64,000 nt of DNA, taken from assembly GCF_006175945.1 (NCBI RefSeq), contig NZ_VAJL01000001.1, forward strand, positions 2,480,001-2,544,000, read 5' to 3'. This DNA comes from Chryseobacterium mulctrae (GTDB lineage Bacteria > Bacteroidota > Bacteroidia > Flavobacteriales > Weeksellaceae). Numbering within the stretch: position 1 is the first letter of the stretch; every line of letters starts with the position of its first letter. Positions 25,958-32,916 of this stretch are shown in pieces. Made by a program: the position numbers and the translations under genes. The notes beneath the pieces were generated by a model. The model was not told the origin of the DNA. It saw only the letters and a program-made list of their open reading frames with translations, and did no database searches.

Positions 25958-26605
25958 TTATAAATGAAGAATTTGATAATCATGCTCAAATGGAAACTCG
26001 TTCAGCTCAAAAAAGATCACCGAACTTCCGCTTTCTTTTGAAACTTCATTAATTAATGAAAAGGCAATTTTTTTATTATTCAAGTCCAAATGACTGAAAC
26101 ATTCATCATAAATAATAAAATCTGTAGGATTGATGAGGCTTCTCACAATGGCACTTCTTTGGCGTTCTCCATAAGAACAGTTTTCTGCTTTTTTATTCAG
26201 AAGGTTTTCTATTCCTAATCTTTTGGCGTATTCTTCCATTTTTGGAATGAACTGTTTTCGGTCTTTATTAAAAACACGAAGCAGAATATTCTCAGAAATA
26301 GTAACATCTTTAATCAATCTTACATCCTGAAAAAGCAAGCTTACACCATCTTTTCTGTTTTTTACAATTTCTTCGAGGTGAAGTTTTTTTACAACTTGTT
26401 GGTCATATTTTATACTTCCTTCATATTGGAAATGAGTACCCAACATGGCTGTTGCCAAAGTAGATTTTCCACTCCCGGAAGGTGCGACAATCAGAAACTT
26501 GTTTCCTTTTTGGAAGGAAATGTTTTTATTCCAGATTTCAGACTGTTCGATATTTCTGGGAGTGAAATATTTAGGGAAAATGTTTTCTAATACTAAATTA
26601 GTCAT
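25958..26605 (-). CDS. Small ABC transporter ATP-binding protein lacking the H-loop histidine
   Basis: This 215-residue ATPase has Walker A APSGSGKST (41-49), a Q-loop LLFQD near 91-94, the signature SYGER (144-148), Walker B FIIYDE with catalytic E168, and the D-loop SHLD (171-174). At the switch position, where most ABC ATPases have histidine after the last strand, the sequence is VIFFELNE, with no histidine. The signature is also atypical (SYGER for SGGQ). It may hydrolyse ATP slowly or act as a regulated clamp. It overlaps the DUF4836 gene by 8 bases and precedes the permease by 6. Confidence 0.82.
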   Translation of the reverse strand: MTNLVLENIFPKYFTPRNIEQSEIWNKNISFQKGNKFLIVAPSGSGKSTLATAMLGTHFQYEGSIKYDQQVVKKLHLEEIVKNRKDGVSLLFQDVRLIKDVTISENILLRVFNKDRKQFIPKMEEYAKRLGIENLLNKKAENCSYGERQRSAIVRSLINPTDFIIYDECFSHLDLNNKKIAFSLINEVSKESGSSVIFFELNEFPFEHDYQILHL

Positions 26606-28031
26606 TCATTATAAAATAATACAGTGCATTTTCGTCTTTCTTGTCTAAGGTGATAAGCGATTTAGAAACTAAATTTCCGGCATTTTCTTTAGACTCGTTT
26701 GAGATCTCAATTACTTTTGCAGGTACAGTTTCTCTTCTGTTATAGTCGCTTCCGTCAGACCAAGAATAAGCTGTTATACCAGTTTTTTTGCTCAGTTTAG
26801 AATTTTTCGCAGCCTTCTTCGCCTGAAATTGTGCATTCACACTTTGATCATCAGAGAAAATTACCTGATTATCTACAATAGTATATTTTTTGCTTTCACC
26901 CAAAGGACCTTGAAGCAATGAGGTAAGAACATCTTTTTTCTTAGGATTAAAACCTAAAACCATTGCTCTTTTATTGCTATAATATTCCAAAGAATCTGCA
27001 GGATTTTCTTTCATATCCATATACGCATAATCTCCCGTGAAAGTTGTTGTAATGTCTTCTAAAGTTGTGTTGGTAGATGCTAAATAATGATTTACTGTAG
27101 CTTCAAACCCAGCTTCCTTGATCAAATATCTCATAAAATCTAAACTGAAATAACCGATAGAAAAAGACTTTGCATTGTCGAGTTCTACATTTTTTACAAG
27201 ATCGTAGTTGATGTTGTTTTTGCTGTAATATTTCTCAACAATTTTTTTCATATCGCTGTTGAAAAATGTTTTGGTATCCATTTCCACTTTTCCTTTATCG
27301 AAGCTGAAATCGAAACCAATTCCTGAATCTTTAATCAACTTATTTACAGCCAGAGTTTCTATATATCCTTTAGAAACGTAGCTTGCAACAGCTCCAAGAT
27401 TCATCCATCCGCTTACATCTTTTCCGCTTACCAGAGATTCGTTTACCTGATCGATGATTACTTTGTTTGAAGTTCCTTTTCTTGCCCAAAAATCAGTAAA
27501 GTATTTTTCGCTAAGTTTTGCAACGCCATCCATAGAATTATATCTTGAATAAGAAAAAGATTTCTCGCTCGACATAATCGCCATATCACCTTTGATGCTT
27601 CCTGTAATCTTTCCGTCTTCAAAAATAAAATCCTTTTTATCGATTGTTATTTTAGTTTTGGTAAGATCAGACATGCTTTTCTGGAATTTCGCCTTGTCAC
27701 TGATCCAGAAAAATGCTTTCACATCAGGATCTGAATTCGATTTTCCGGGCTCCACCATGATGTAAAGCGGTTTGCTGATATCGATACCCGATTCTTTTGG
27801 TTTGCTGATCAACTGCAAAAGAACTCTTCCCTCATCGTTTAGGTTTTTCTTTTCCTTTAGAATCTTTTCAACCGGAATTTTATCAGAAATAGAATTTAAA
27901 TTCACTCTCGATAAACCTAAAGTGGTATCTGTGGTGTATTTTAAAATGTCGTCATTCTTGTTAGAATTACAGGAAAATAGAATCACGAATGCAAATGCGC
28001 ACAGCAGGGATTTCATTAATGTGTTTTTCAT
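26598..28031 (-). CDS. DUF4836 family lipoprotein
   Basis: This 477-residue protein is predicted to be a lipoprotein (lipobox cysteine at residue 21 in ILFSC). The body, with repeated small beta-rich units and the SKPLYIMVEPG and GDMAIMSS stretches, resembles DUF4836 proteins of Bacteroidota, which are uncharacterised. It is the first gene of a three-gene operon with an ABC ATPase and an FtsX-like permease, so it may be the extracytoplasmic partner of that transporter. TATATTTG on the minus strand at 28059-28052 resembles a -7 box, but no spaced TTG was found. Confidence 0.75.
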   Translation of the reverse strand: MKNTLMKSLLCAFAFVILFSCNSNKNDDILKYTTDTTLGLSRVNLNSISDKIPVEKILKEKKNLNDEGRVLLQLISKPKESGIDISKPLYIMVEPGKSNSDPDVKAFFWISDKAKFQKSMSDLTKTKITIDKKDFIFEDGKITGSIKGDMAIMSSEKSFSYSRYNSMDGVAKLSEKYFTDFWARKGTSNKVIIDQVNESLVSGKDVSGWMNLGAVASYVSKGYIETLAVNKLIKDSGIGFDFSFDKGKVEMDTKTFFNSDMKKIVEKYYSKNNINYDLVKNVELDNAKSFSIGYFSLDFMRYLIKEAGFEATVNHYLASTNTTLEDITTTFTGDYAYMDMKENPADSLEYYSNKRAMVLGFNPKKKDVLTSLLQGPLGESKKYTIVDNQVIFSDDQSVNAQFQAKKAAKNSKLSKKTGITAYSWSDGSDYNRRETVPAKVIEISNESKENAGNLVSKSLITLDKKDENALYYFIMND

Positions 28032-28118
28032 ATATTTTTTGGTTAAGAAAACAAATATAGCATTTTCGATCTAATGGAAGTCATTAATAAGTGATAAATA
28101 ATTTTCTGATTTTTTATT

Positions 28119-28146
28119 TTGTAATTCAAAAAAAATAATATCTTTG
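28119..28146 (+). promoter_or_regulatory. Strong promoter of a short transcript
   Basis: TTG (28119-28121), 17 bases, then TATCTTTG (28139-28146) match the Bacteroidota consensus. There is no annotated-size gene directly after it; the transcript would end at the hairpin at 28289-28322. Confidence 0.7.
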
Positions 28147-28188
28147 CAACTGAAAATCAAGTTTAACCATTAAAAAAACAACGAAGCA

Positions 28189-28266
28189 ATGTTCAAATAC
28201 AATCAACATTCATCAGTAGGATTGCCTTTTGCAAAGGCGAGGCTTCGTGGTTTGGTACACTCATAG
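28189..28266 (+). CDS. Possible 25-residue peptide
   Basis: ATG at 28189 opens a frame for a 25-residue basic peptide beginning MFKYNQHSSVGLPFAKARL and ending in GLVHS before TAG. It starts about 38 bases after the predicted transcript start, inside the short transcript. No run of a single amino acid typical of an attenuator peptide is present. The start codon region lies next to the 5' strand of a long-range stem, so translation may be coupled to RNA folding. Existence as a translated product is unproven. Confidence 0.35.
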   Translation: MFKYNQHSSVGLPFAKARLRGLVHS

Positions 28267-28288
28267 AACAATAGTATATTGAAATATC

Positions 28289-28322
28289 AAAACCCGAAGT
28301 CGTAAGATTTTCGGGTTTTTTA
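28289..28322 (+). terminator. Terminator of the short transcript
   Basis: AAAACCCGAA (28289-28298) pairs perfectly with TTCGGGTTTT (28310-28319), followed by T's. The hairpin is nested in a second inverted repeat, TTGAAATAT (28279-28287) with ATATTTCAA (28330-28338). Confidence 0.85.
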
Positions 28323-28403
28323 TTGCGCAATATTTCAAACTCAAAACAAGTTCCCCCGAAATCTTTTATACCATTTCTATTTTAAATTTACTAGAAATAG
28401 ATT

Positions 28404-28471
28404 GAACTCCTACGGAGTTCCACTGTGTGCTGTATAATTTTCTACTACACAGATATTGCTCCTCTGGAGCA
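28404..28471 (+). repeat. Double-hairpin element, left copy
   Basis: GAACTCC-TAC-GGAGTTC (28404-28420) and TGCTCC-TCT-GGAGCA (28457-28471) are perfect hairpins with 3-base loops. ATACCATTT (28368-28376) and AAATGGTAT (28501-28509) flank this copy as an inverted pair. The architecture parallels the 45-base element at 5168 and 21234, but the sequence is different. Confidence 0.65.
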
Positions 28472-28545
28472 CTTAATAAAAAAAGGTCTATTCTAAGATT
28501 AAATGGTATTACATTTTATTTTAAATGTTCACAGTGAAATTTTTC

Positions 28546-28605
28546 TGCTCCATAGGAGCAATATCTGTGAATTTATCATTCAACGAAAGAACTCCGTAGA
28601 AGTTC
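28546..28605 (-). repeat. Double-hairpin element, right inverted copy
   Basis: The same two hairpins recur in opposite orientation: TGCTCC-ATA-GGAGCA (28546-28560) and GAACTCC-GTA-GAAGTTC (28589-28605). Loops and spacers differ from the left copy while the stems are kept, apart from one mismatch. The shared text includes the AGATATTGCTCC lead-in of the second hairpin. Confidence 0.65.
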
Positions 28606-28646
28606 AATCTCTGAGAATGAAAAAAATAAATATTAACAATTAGGAG

Positions 28647-28733
28647 CTTAATCCCGCTTTCCGCTATATCTTTTTTGCCACCGCTTTTTTCAAGCCACCG
28701 CAAAAAAAGGATGTCGCTGCAATCGGGGCTAAG
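28647..28733. repeat. Nested quasi-palindromic intergenic element
   Basis: CTTAATCCCG (28647-28656) pairs with CGGGGCTAAG (28724-28733) with one mismatch and one wobble, and TTTTTTGC (28671-28678) pairs with GCAAAAAA (28700-28707). GCCACCGC occurs twice as a direct repeat (28677-28684 and 28694-28701). My recollection is that similar text is scattered in Chryseobacterium genomes; this was not checked. A GTCATTCTGACGAAGGAAGA stretch follows at about 28751 and may also be a dispersed word. Confidence 0.5.
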
Positions 28734-28807
28734 AATTACAACTCCGCATTGTCATTCTGACGAAGGAAGAATCTCTTTTTTCGTTGACAAAAATGACGTA
28801 ATTTAAA

Positions 28808-28886
28808 ATCAACTAATATTTTAGTTGATAAAAGATTTGATGCAAAAATGCAGCTTCAGAAAGTCTGAAATCTGGCGTCTTGCATC
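28808..28886 (+). promoter_or_regulatory. Structured leader before the RtcB-PrfH cassette
   Basis: ATCAACTAA (28808-28816) and TTAGTTGAT (28821-28829) form a perfect 9-bp palindrome with a 4-base loop. Further on, GATGCAA (28839-28845) pairs with TTGCATC (28880-28886) around an inner hairpin TTCAGA-AAG-TCTGAA (28855-28869). TCT recurs at 28864, 28871, 28878 and 28885, a 7-base period. Whether these are operators or spacer repeats is unclear. No clear promoter pair was found. Confidence 0.45.
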
Positions 28887-28904
28887 TAATAATCTAATTG
28901 ATAA

Positions 28905-29639
28905 ATGGAAAAAGACAACCTTCTGTTTTACCGACTGCGAAGTCTGAGAAGCAGAAAAAGAAGCATAAAAAAAGATGTAGAAAAACAGATCAGAAAAAAG
29001 TATAAACGTAGTAATGAACTTTGGGAAATTAAAAGAGATATTCTTTGGATTCCTTTAGAAAAACCTTATCAAAGAGGTTTTGTAAGATTCTTCGCTGTAA
29101 CAGAAGAAGTAATGCGCACAAAAGATGCCGATTTTTTTGAAGGAATTCTGAAGAAAATAAACACATTCATGTATTCAGAAATTCGACACTTTTTAAAAAA
29201 GAGAAAAAAATTTGGAAGGAGAATATATGTAGAAAGAGAACAGAAATTAAAGTCTCTTTCATCTTATGAGTGGAATAACCCAAAGTTGCAGCTTACAGAA
29301 CGAGAAAAACAATACTTTTTAAAAAGAAAAGAATATTGTCCTTTTCGCAAAATAGATTACGATTACTACGATTTTATTGAACCATGGAGGTTTATTTTAA
29401 GAATAAAACCCAATATGATTACGCATTACAAACCTGTAAATGCAGATTTGGAAAAAGAATATGCAGAAATAGAATTTTATGTAAAGCAATATAAAGTTCA
29501 GGGAATTATTCAGAAGAAAATTTATGGTAAATCAAATTCATGGAAAATTAAATATGAATCTGATCTGAACGAAAGTGAAAAATACTTTCGCTACAAAATG
29601 TCAGCAACTGCGTTTGCCGACTATTTTATGGACGAATAA
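28905..29639 (+). CDS. Unrecognised basic protein, first gene of the RtcB-PrfH cassette
   Basis: This 244-residue protein is not recognised. It is strongly basic, especially at the N-terminus, where R and K dominate residues 10-40 (LRSLRSRKRSIKKDVEKQIR), and around residues 97-115. It is rich in aromatic residues, has no signal peptide or membrane helix, and contains a WIPLEKPYQRGFVRFF block and a PWRFILRIKP strand. The composition suggests an RNA- or ribosome-binding protein. It ends 9 bases before the first possible rtcB start, so it is almost certainly co-transcribed. The role is inferred only from context. Confidence 0.78.
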   Translation: MEKDNLLFYRLRSLRSRKRSIKKDVEKQIRKKYKRSNELWEIKRDILWIPLEKPYQRGFVRFFAVTEEVMRTKDADFFEGILKKINTFMYSEIRHFLKKRKKFGRRIYVEREQKLKSLSSYEWNNPKLQLTEREKQYFLKRKEYCPFRKIDYDYYDFIEPWRFILRIKPNMITHYKPVNADLEKEYAEIEFYVKQYKVQGIIQKKIYGKSNSWKIKYESDLNESEKYFRYKMSATAFADYFMDE

Positions 29640-29666
29640 GTCCAATAAATGTTTAAAACAAAAACA

Positions 29667-31058
29667 ATGGGAAATTTAAAACTTAAAGGAAAAGATATAT
29701 TAAAATTAGGCTATCCAAACAATCAGAGCGTGAACATCGCTTTAGAAGTCATGAAAAGAAATTTTGCAACCAAAAATATTCATTATGTGAAATCTCTTTT
29801 AAAGGAAATTCAACAAAATCCGGAACAATTTGAAAAAGATTTAACCTTCGGACAGATTGCAGAAGCTTTACTTTCATCCAAAAAAACTGAAAAAAGAATG
29901 CTCAATACAAACCGTGCATCTTTCCAGATTTTCGGTAACAATATTTCGGATGAAGCAAAAAACCAGTTGTACACTGCATTGAAATTGCCAATTGCCACGC
30001 AAGGTGCTTTAATGCCCGATGCACACAGCGGTTATGGACTTCCGATCGGCGGAGTTTTGGCGGTAGAAAATGCCGTAATTCCTTACGGAGTCGGGATGGA
30101 TATTGGCTGTAGAATGTCGCTCAGTATTTTGGATACTCCTATTTCATATCTTGACGGAGCGAGAGATAAATATGAAAAAGCTCTTGCTGAACATACCAAA
30201 TTTGGAATGTACGAAACACATAAATCTCACGTTGGCCACGAAATTTTCGAGAGAGATACGTTTGATTTAATTCCGATTTTAAGAAGACTAAAAGGAAAAG
30301 CCATCAAACAAATGGGAAGTTCCGGCGGCGGAAATCACTTTGTAGAATTCGGAGAAGTAGAAATCACAGAAGAAGACAAACAAATCGGGCTTCCAAAAGG
30401 AAAATATCTCGGAATTCTTTCACACAGCGGCTCTCGTGGATTGGGAGCAGAAATCGCTCAATATTATTCGAGAGTGGCGACAGAGCAATGTCCGTTACCA
30501 AAAGAAGCGCAAAACTTTGCGTGGCTGGATTTGAATACGCATCTCGGTTTAGAATATTGGACGGCGATGAATCTCGCGGGAGATTACGCTTCGGCTTGTC
30601 ACGACGACATTCACCGAAGATTGGTAAAAGCCGTCGGAGGAAGGGTAAAAGCCAGAATTGAAAACCATCACAATTTTGCTTGGAAAGAAATCCATAACGG
30701 AAAAGAAGTGATCGTTCACAGAAAAGGCGCAACTCCAGCCAACGAAAATGAATTGGGAATGATTCCCGGATCAATGACTGCAAAAGGCTTTATCGTTCGT
30801 GGAAAAGGAAATCCGGATTCTTTGAAATCAGCTTCTCACGGAGCCGGAAGAGCTCATTCTAGAGGAGAATGCAGAAATCTTTTCACTCAAAATGACATTA
30901 AAAAAGAATTAAAAATTAAAAATGTCACTTTGATGGGCGGAAATACAGAAGAAGCACCTATGGCGTACAAAGACATCAACGAAGTGATGAATGCACAAAG
31001 TGAATTGGTTGATATTCTGGGAACTTTCCAGCCTCGAATTGTGAGAATGGATAAGTAA
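29667..31058 (+). CDS. rtcB: RNA ligase RtcB
   Basis: RtcB joins RNA 2',3'-cyclic phosphate or 3'-phosphate ends to 5'-OH ends using GTP and Mn2+. The frame is open from ATG 29649, but ATG 29667 (MGNLKLKGKDI) matches the family N-terminus. In 463-residue numbering, metal ligands include D145 and C148 (GVGMDIGC), H224 (GGNHF), H253 (SHSGSRG) and H335; H391 in SHGAGR is the likely guanylylated histidine. No RtcA and no RtcR activator are nearby. Association with prfH places it in the ribosome-repair RtcB2-type group rather than tRNA splicing. Confidence 0.95.
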   Translation: MGNLKLKGKDILKLGYPNNQSVNIALEVMKRNFATKNIHYVKSLLKEIQQNPEQFEKDLTFGQIAEALLSSKKTEKRMLNTNRASFQIFGNNISDEAKNQLYTALKLPIATQGALMPDAHSGYGLPIGGVLAVENAVIPYGVGMDIGCRMSLSILDTPISYLDGARDKYEKALAEHTKFGMYETHKSHVGHEIFERDTFDLIPILRRLKGKAIKQMGSSGGGNHFVEFGEVEITEEDKQIGLPKGKYLGILSHSGSRGLGAEIAQYYSRVATEQCPLPKEAQNFAWLDLNTHLGLEYWTAMNLAGDYASACHDDIHRRLVKAVGGRVKARIENHHNFAWKEIHNGKEVIVHRKGATPANENELGMIPGSMTAKGFIVRGKGNPDSLKSASHGAGRAHSRGECRNLFTQNDIKKELKIKNVTLMGGNTEEAPMAYKDINEVMNAQSELVDILGTFQPRIVRMDK

Positions 31059-31062
31059 AATG

Positions 31063-31131
31063 GTTGTTAGTTTTTAGTTGATGGTTGTAAGAATTTTTAA
31101 CGCCATCAACTGACAACCATCAACAAACAAC
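31063..31131. repeat. Heptad-periodic hairpin between rtcB and the next gene
   Basis: The left arm (31063-31090) is four 7-base units of the GTTGNNN type (GTTGTTA, GTTTTTA and so on). The right arm (31104-31131) is four units of the NNNCAAC type (CATCAAC, TGACAAC and so on). GTTGATGGTTGT (31077-31088) pairs perfectly with ACAACCATCAAC (31113-31124). The stem lies inside the operon, 13 bases before the next start codon. Confidence 0.7.
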
Positions 31132-31144
31132 AAAAATTAGTAAA

Positions 31145-31690
31145 ATGGGAGCACCACATAATATAAAAAGATACGGTGAAGTCTGGCCGGAATTTAGAAT
31201 TCAAAACGAACTCGAAATATTAGAAAAATTAAAAAATAAAGTCATTTTATCAGGAGGTTGGGCGTGGCATTTTATGTCTGAAGTAGGGCATACGGAATAC
31301 AAACATGCACATGATCATAAGGATATTGATGTTTTTGTAAATAAAGAAAATGTGGCTGAAGTGGTTATGATTCTTCAGCAGGAAGGTTTTCAGAAAGTCT
31401 GGACAAGATATGATCATCTTCCAAGCGAAGAAAATTTTCGCAGATATGAGAAAACAATCGAAATGGAAAACGGAAAATTTCACAGAATTACAATCGATTT
31501 CTTTGAAAGAAGTGATTTGGAAACTGTCGAAGCAAACGGATTCACTGTTGTAAAACCTGATGTTTTGCTTTCATTTTACAGAAACATTCATTCCAGCGAT
31601 AAATGTTGGGCAGTGATGGCTGCAAAAGATTTATTGGAAAAAGGAATTGATCCTGTCGGTCATCCAAGATTAAGTGAAATACCAAAATAA
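31145..31690 (+). CDS. Nucleotidyltransferase-fold protein in the RtcB-PrfH cassette
   Basis: This 181-residue protein has the nucleotidyltransferase superfamily pattern: a strand into SGGWAWHFM (36-44), then HKDIDVFV with D60 and D62 as metal-binding carboxylates, and a third carboxylate D118 in RITIDFFE. A C-terminal helical part contains KCWAVMAAKDLLEKG. Relatives transfer a nucleotide to small molecules, RNA ends or proteins. It lies between rtcB and prfH, 2 bases from the latter. In that setting it might act on the broken RNA end or on a repair factor; this is inference. The fold call is good, the substrate unknown. Confidence 0.72.
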   Translation: MGAPHNIKRYGEVWPEFRIQNELEILEKLKNKVILSGGWAWHFMSEVGHTEYKHAHDHKDIDVFVNKENVAEVVMILQQEGFQKVWTRYDHLPSEENFRRYEKTIEMENGKFHRITIDFFERSDLETVEANGFTVVKPDVLLSFYRNIHSSDKCWAVMAAKDLLEKGIDPVGHPRLSEIPK

Positions 31691-31692
31691 CA

Positions 31693-32391
31693 ATGGACAA
31701 ATTAATACAAATAACCTCAGGAAGAGGACCTTTAGAATGTCAATGGGTAGTTGCCAAAGTTCTGAAGGCTTTTCTTGAGGAAACAAAACATAACAAGATA
31801 GATTACGAAATCATCCACCGTGAAAATGGTGATGAAAACCTGACTTTTAAGTCAGTAACGCTACTTTTAAAATCAAAAAATGTAAATGAATTTTTAAAAA
31901 CTTGGTTAGGAAGTATTTGCTGGATTGGGAAAAGTACCTTCCGAAAATTACATAAAAGAAGCAATTGGTTTATCGGGATTTTTGAACTGGAGGGTTTGGA
32001 GAAAATTAATTTCAACGAAAAAGATATTCAGTTTCAGACGACGAGAAGTCAGGGAAGTGGCGGACAAAATGTGAATAAAGTCAACACGGCTGTTCGTGCA
32101 ACTCATATTCCGACCGGGCAAAGTGTTTTTGTACAGGATACGCGTTCCCAATTGGAGAATAAAAAACTTTCGATTGAAAGATTGAAAGAAAAAGTTTTGG
32201 AACAGAATATCATTCAGCTTCAAAAAAGAATGCAGGAAACTTGGAATAATCATTTGCAGGTGCAAAGAGGAAACCCAATCCGAACATTTTCGGGAACGGA
32301 TTTTAAAAAGAATTATCAGGAGAAATCTTTCAAAAAAGAAAGAAATCAACTGAAAAATGAATTAAAAAACTACAGAAATGACCTTAACTAA
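31693..32391 (+). CDS. prfH: Peptide chain release factor homologue RF-H
   Basis: PrfH is a release-factor-like protein without the codon-recognition domain. The GGQ tripeptide that triggers peptidyl-tRNA hydrolysis is at 123-125 (GSGGQNVNKV). The N-terminal 100 residues contain ITSGRGPLECQWVVAKVL and resemble known RF-H proteins; the C-terminus is strongly basic. In E. coli, PrfH frees ribosomes stalled by cleavage of 16S rRNA near the decoding site so that RtcB can reseal the rRNA. Here it shares an operon with rtcB, 2 bases after the nucleotidyltransferase-like gene and overlapping the next gene by 14. Confidence 0.93.
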   Translation: MDKLIQITSGRGPLECQWVVAKVLKAFLEETKHNKIDYEIIHRENGDENLTFKSVTLLLKSKNVNEFLKTWLGSICWIGKSTFRKLHKRSNWFIGIFELEGLEKINFNEKDIQFQTTRSQGSGGQNVNKVNTAVRATHIPTGQSVFVQDTRSQLENKKLSIERLKEKVLEQNIIQLQKRMQETWNNHLQVQRGNPIRTFSGTDFKKNYQEKSFKKERNQLKNELKNYRNDLN

Positions 32392-32890
32392 AAGTAAATA
32401 TTATTTCGAAGCTTTGGATAATTATCCTTATAGCTTGCCGGATTGTCTGGAAGCATTGAATTATGCGCTGTCTTACGATCCTGAAGATGCAGATTCCCTT
32501 TGTCTGATGGGAAGAATCTACAGCGAAATGCTCATCGATTACGAAAAAGGAAAGCTCTATTTTGAAGAGGCGATGCAATGTGATGTTACGAATCTTAATA
32601 CGCCAAAATATTACATTAAATGTCTTTTGGATAATGAAGATTTGCAGGAAGCTGAAAAGCTGATTAACTATTCTTTGAAAATAAAAGGAATTGATAAAGC
32701 GACTATCTGGTTTTACAGATCTCTGCTTTCCGAAAAAAGAGGAAGCTTTCCGAATGCTTTAAAATTTTTAACTGAAGCTGAAAAATATTGTTTCTCGTCG
32801 CATAGTTTGGATGTTGTAAAAGAGCGCAAGAAATTTATAAAATCTAAAATGCCCAAGAAAAAATCTAAAAACAAGAAGGAGACGAAATAA
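32378..32890 (+). CDS. TPR-like repeat protein, last gene of the cassette
   Basis: This 170-residue helical protein contains tetratricopeptide-like units: LEALNYALSYDPEDADSLCL with MGRIYSEMLIDYEKGKLYF, a second near residues 70-95, and KATIWFYRSLLSEKRG near 110. The C-terminus is a lysine tail (KSKMPKKKSKNKKETK), which suggests binding to RNA or ribosomes. No signal peptide. It overlaps prfH by 14 bases and the operon terminator overlaps its stop codon. It may be a scaffold for the repair proteins; this is inferred from position. Confidence 0.75.
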   Translation: MTLTKSKYYFEALDNYPYSLPDCLEALNYALSYDPEDADSLCLMGRIYSEMLIDYEKGKLYFEEAMQCDVTNLNTPKYYIKCLLDNEDLQEAEKLINYSLKIKGIDKATIWFYRSLLSEKRGSFPNALKFLTEAEKYCFSSHSLDVVKERKKFIKSKMPKKKSKNKKETK

Positions 32891-32903
32891 GTCTCCTTTT
32901 TTT
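32876..32903 (+). terminator. Terminator of the RtcB-PrfH cassette
   Basis: AAGGAGAC (32876-32883) pairs with GTCTCCTT (32891-32898), followed by T's. The loop contains the stop codon of the TPR gene. Confidence 0.85.
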
Positions 32904-32916
32904 GTAAATTTAATTT

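Larger units (their letters stand above)
28152..28322 (+). ncRNA. Candidate short structured transcript of about 170 nt
   Basis: The unit lies between a consensus promoter and a rho-independent terminator. ACGAAGC (28181-28187) can pair with GCTTCGT (28242-28248), enclosing a hairpin GCCTTT-TGC-AAAGGC (28224-28238). A 25-codon ORF lies inside it. It could be a small RNA, a peptide mRNA, or a leader cut off from its operon; no amino-acid biosynthesis gene follows. The RNA class was not recognised. Confidence 0.5.

Noticed and set aside
28189..28266. Amino-acid attenuator leader peptide
   Set aside because: No cluster of one amino acid and no biosynthesis operon directly downstream; the next gene begins more than 600 bases away.
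31063..31131. CRISPR array
   Set aside because: The units are 7 bases and contiguous, with no 25-40 base repeats and spacers and no cas genes.
28905..32890. Mobile island carrying the RtcB cassette
   Set aside because: No integrase, transposase, tRNA attachment site or direct repeats were found at the ends, and composition looks like the neighbours.
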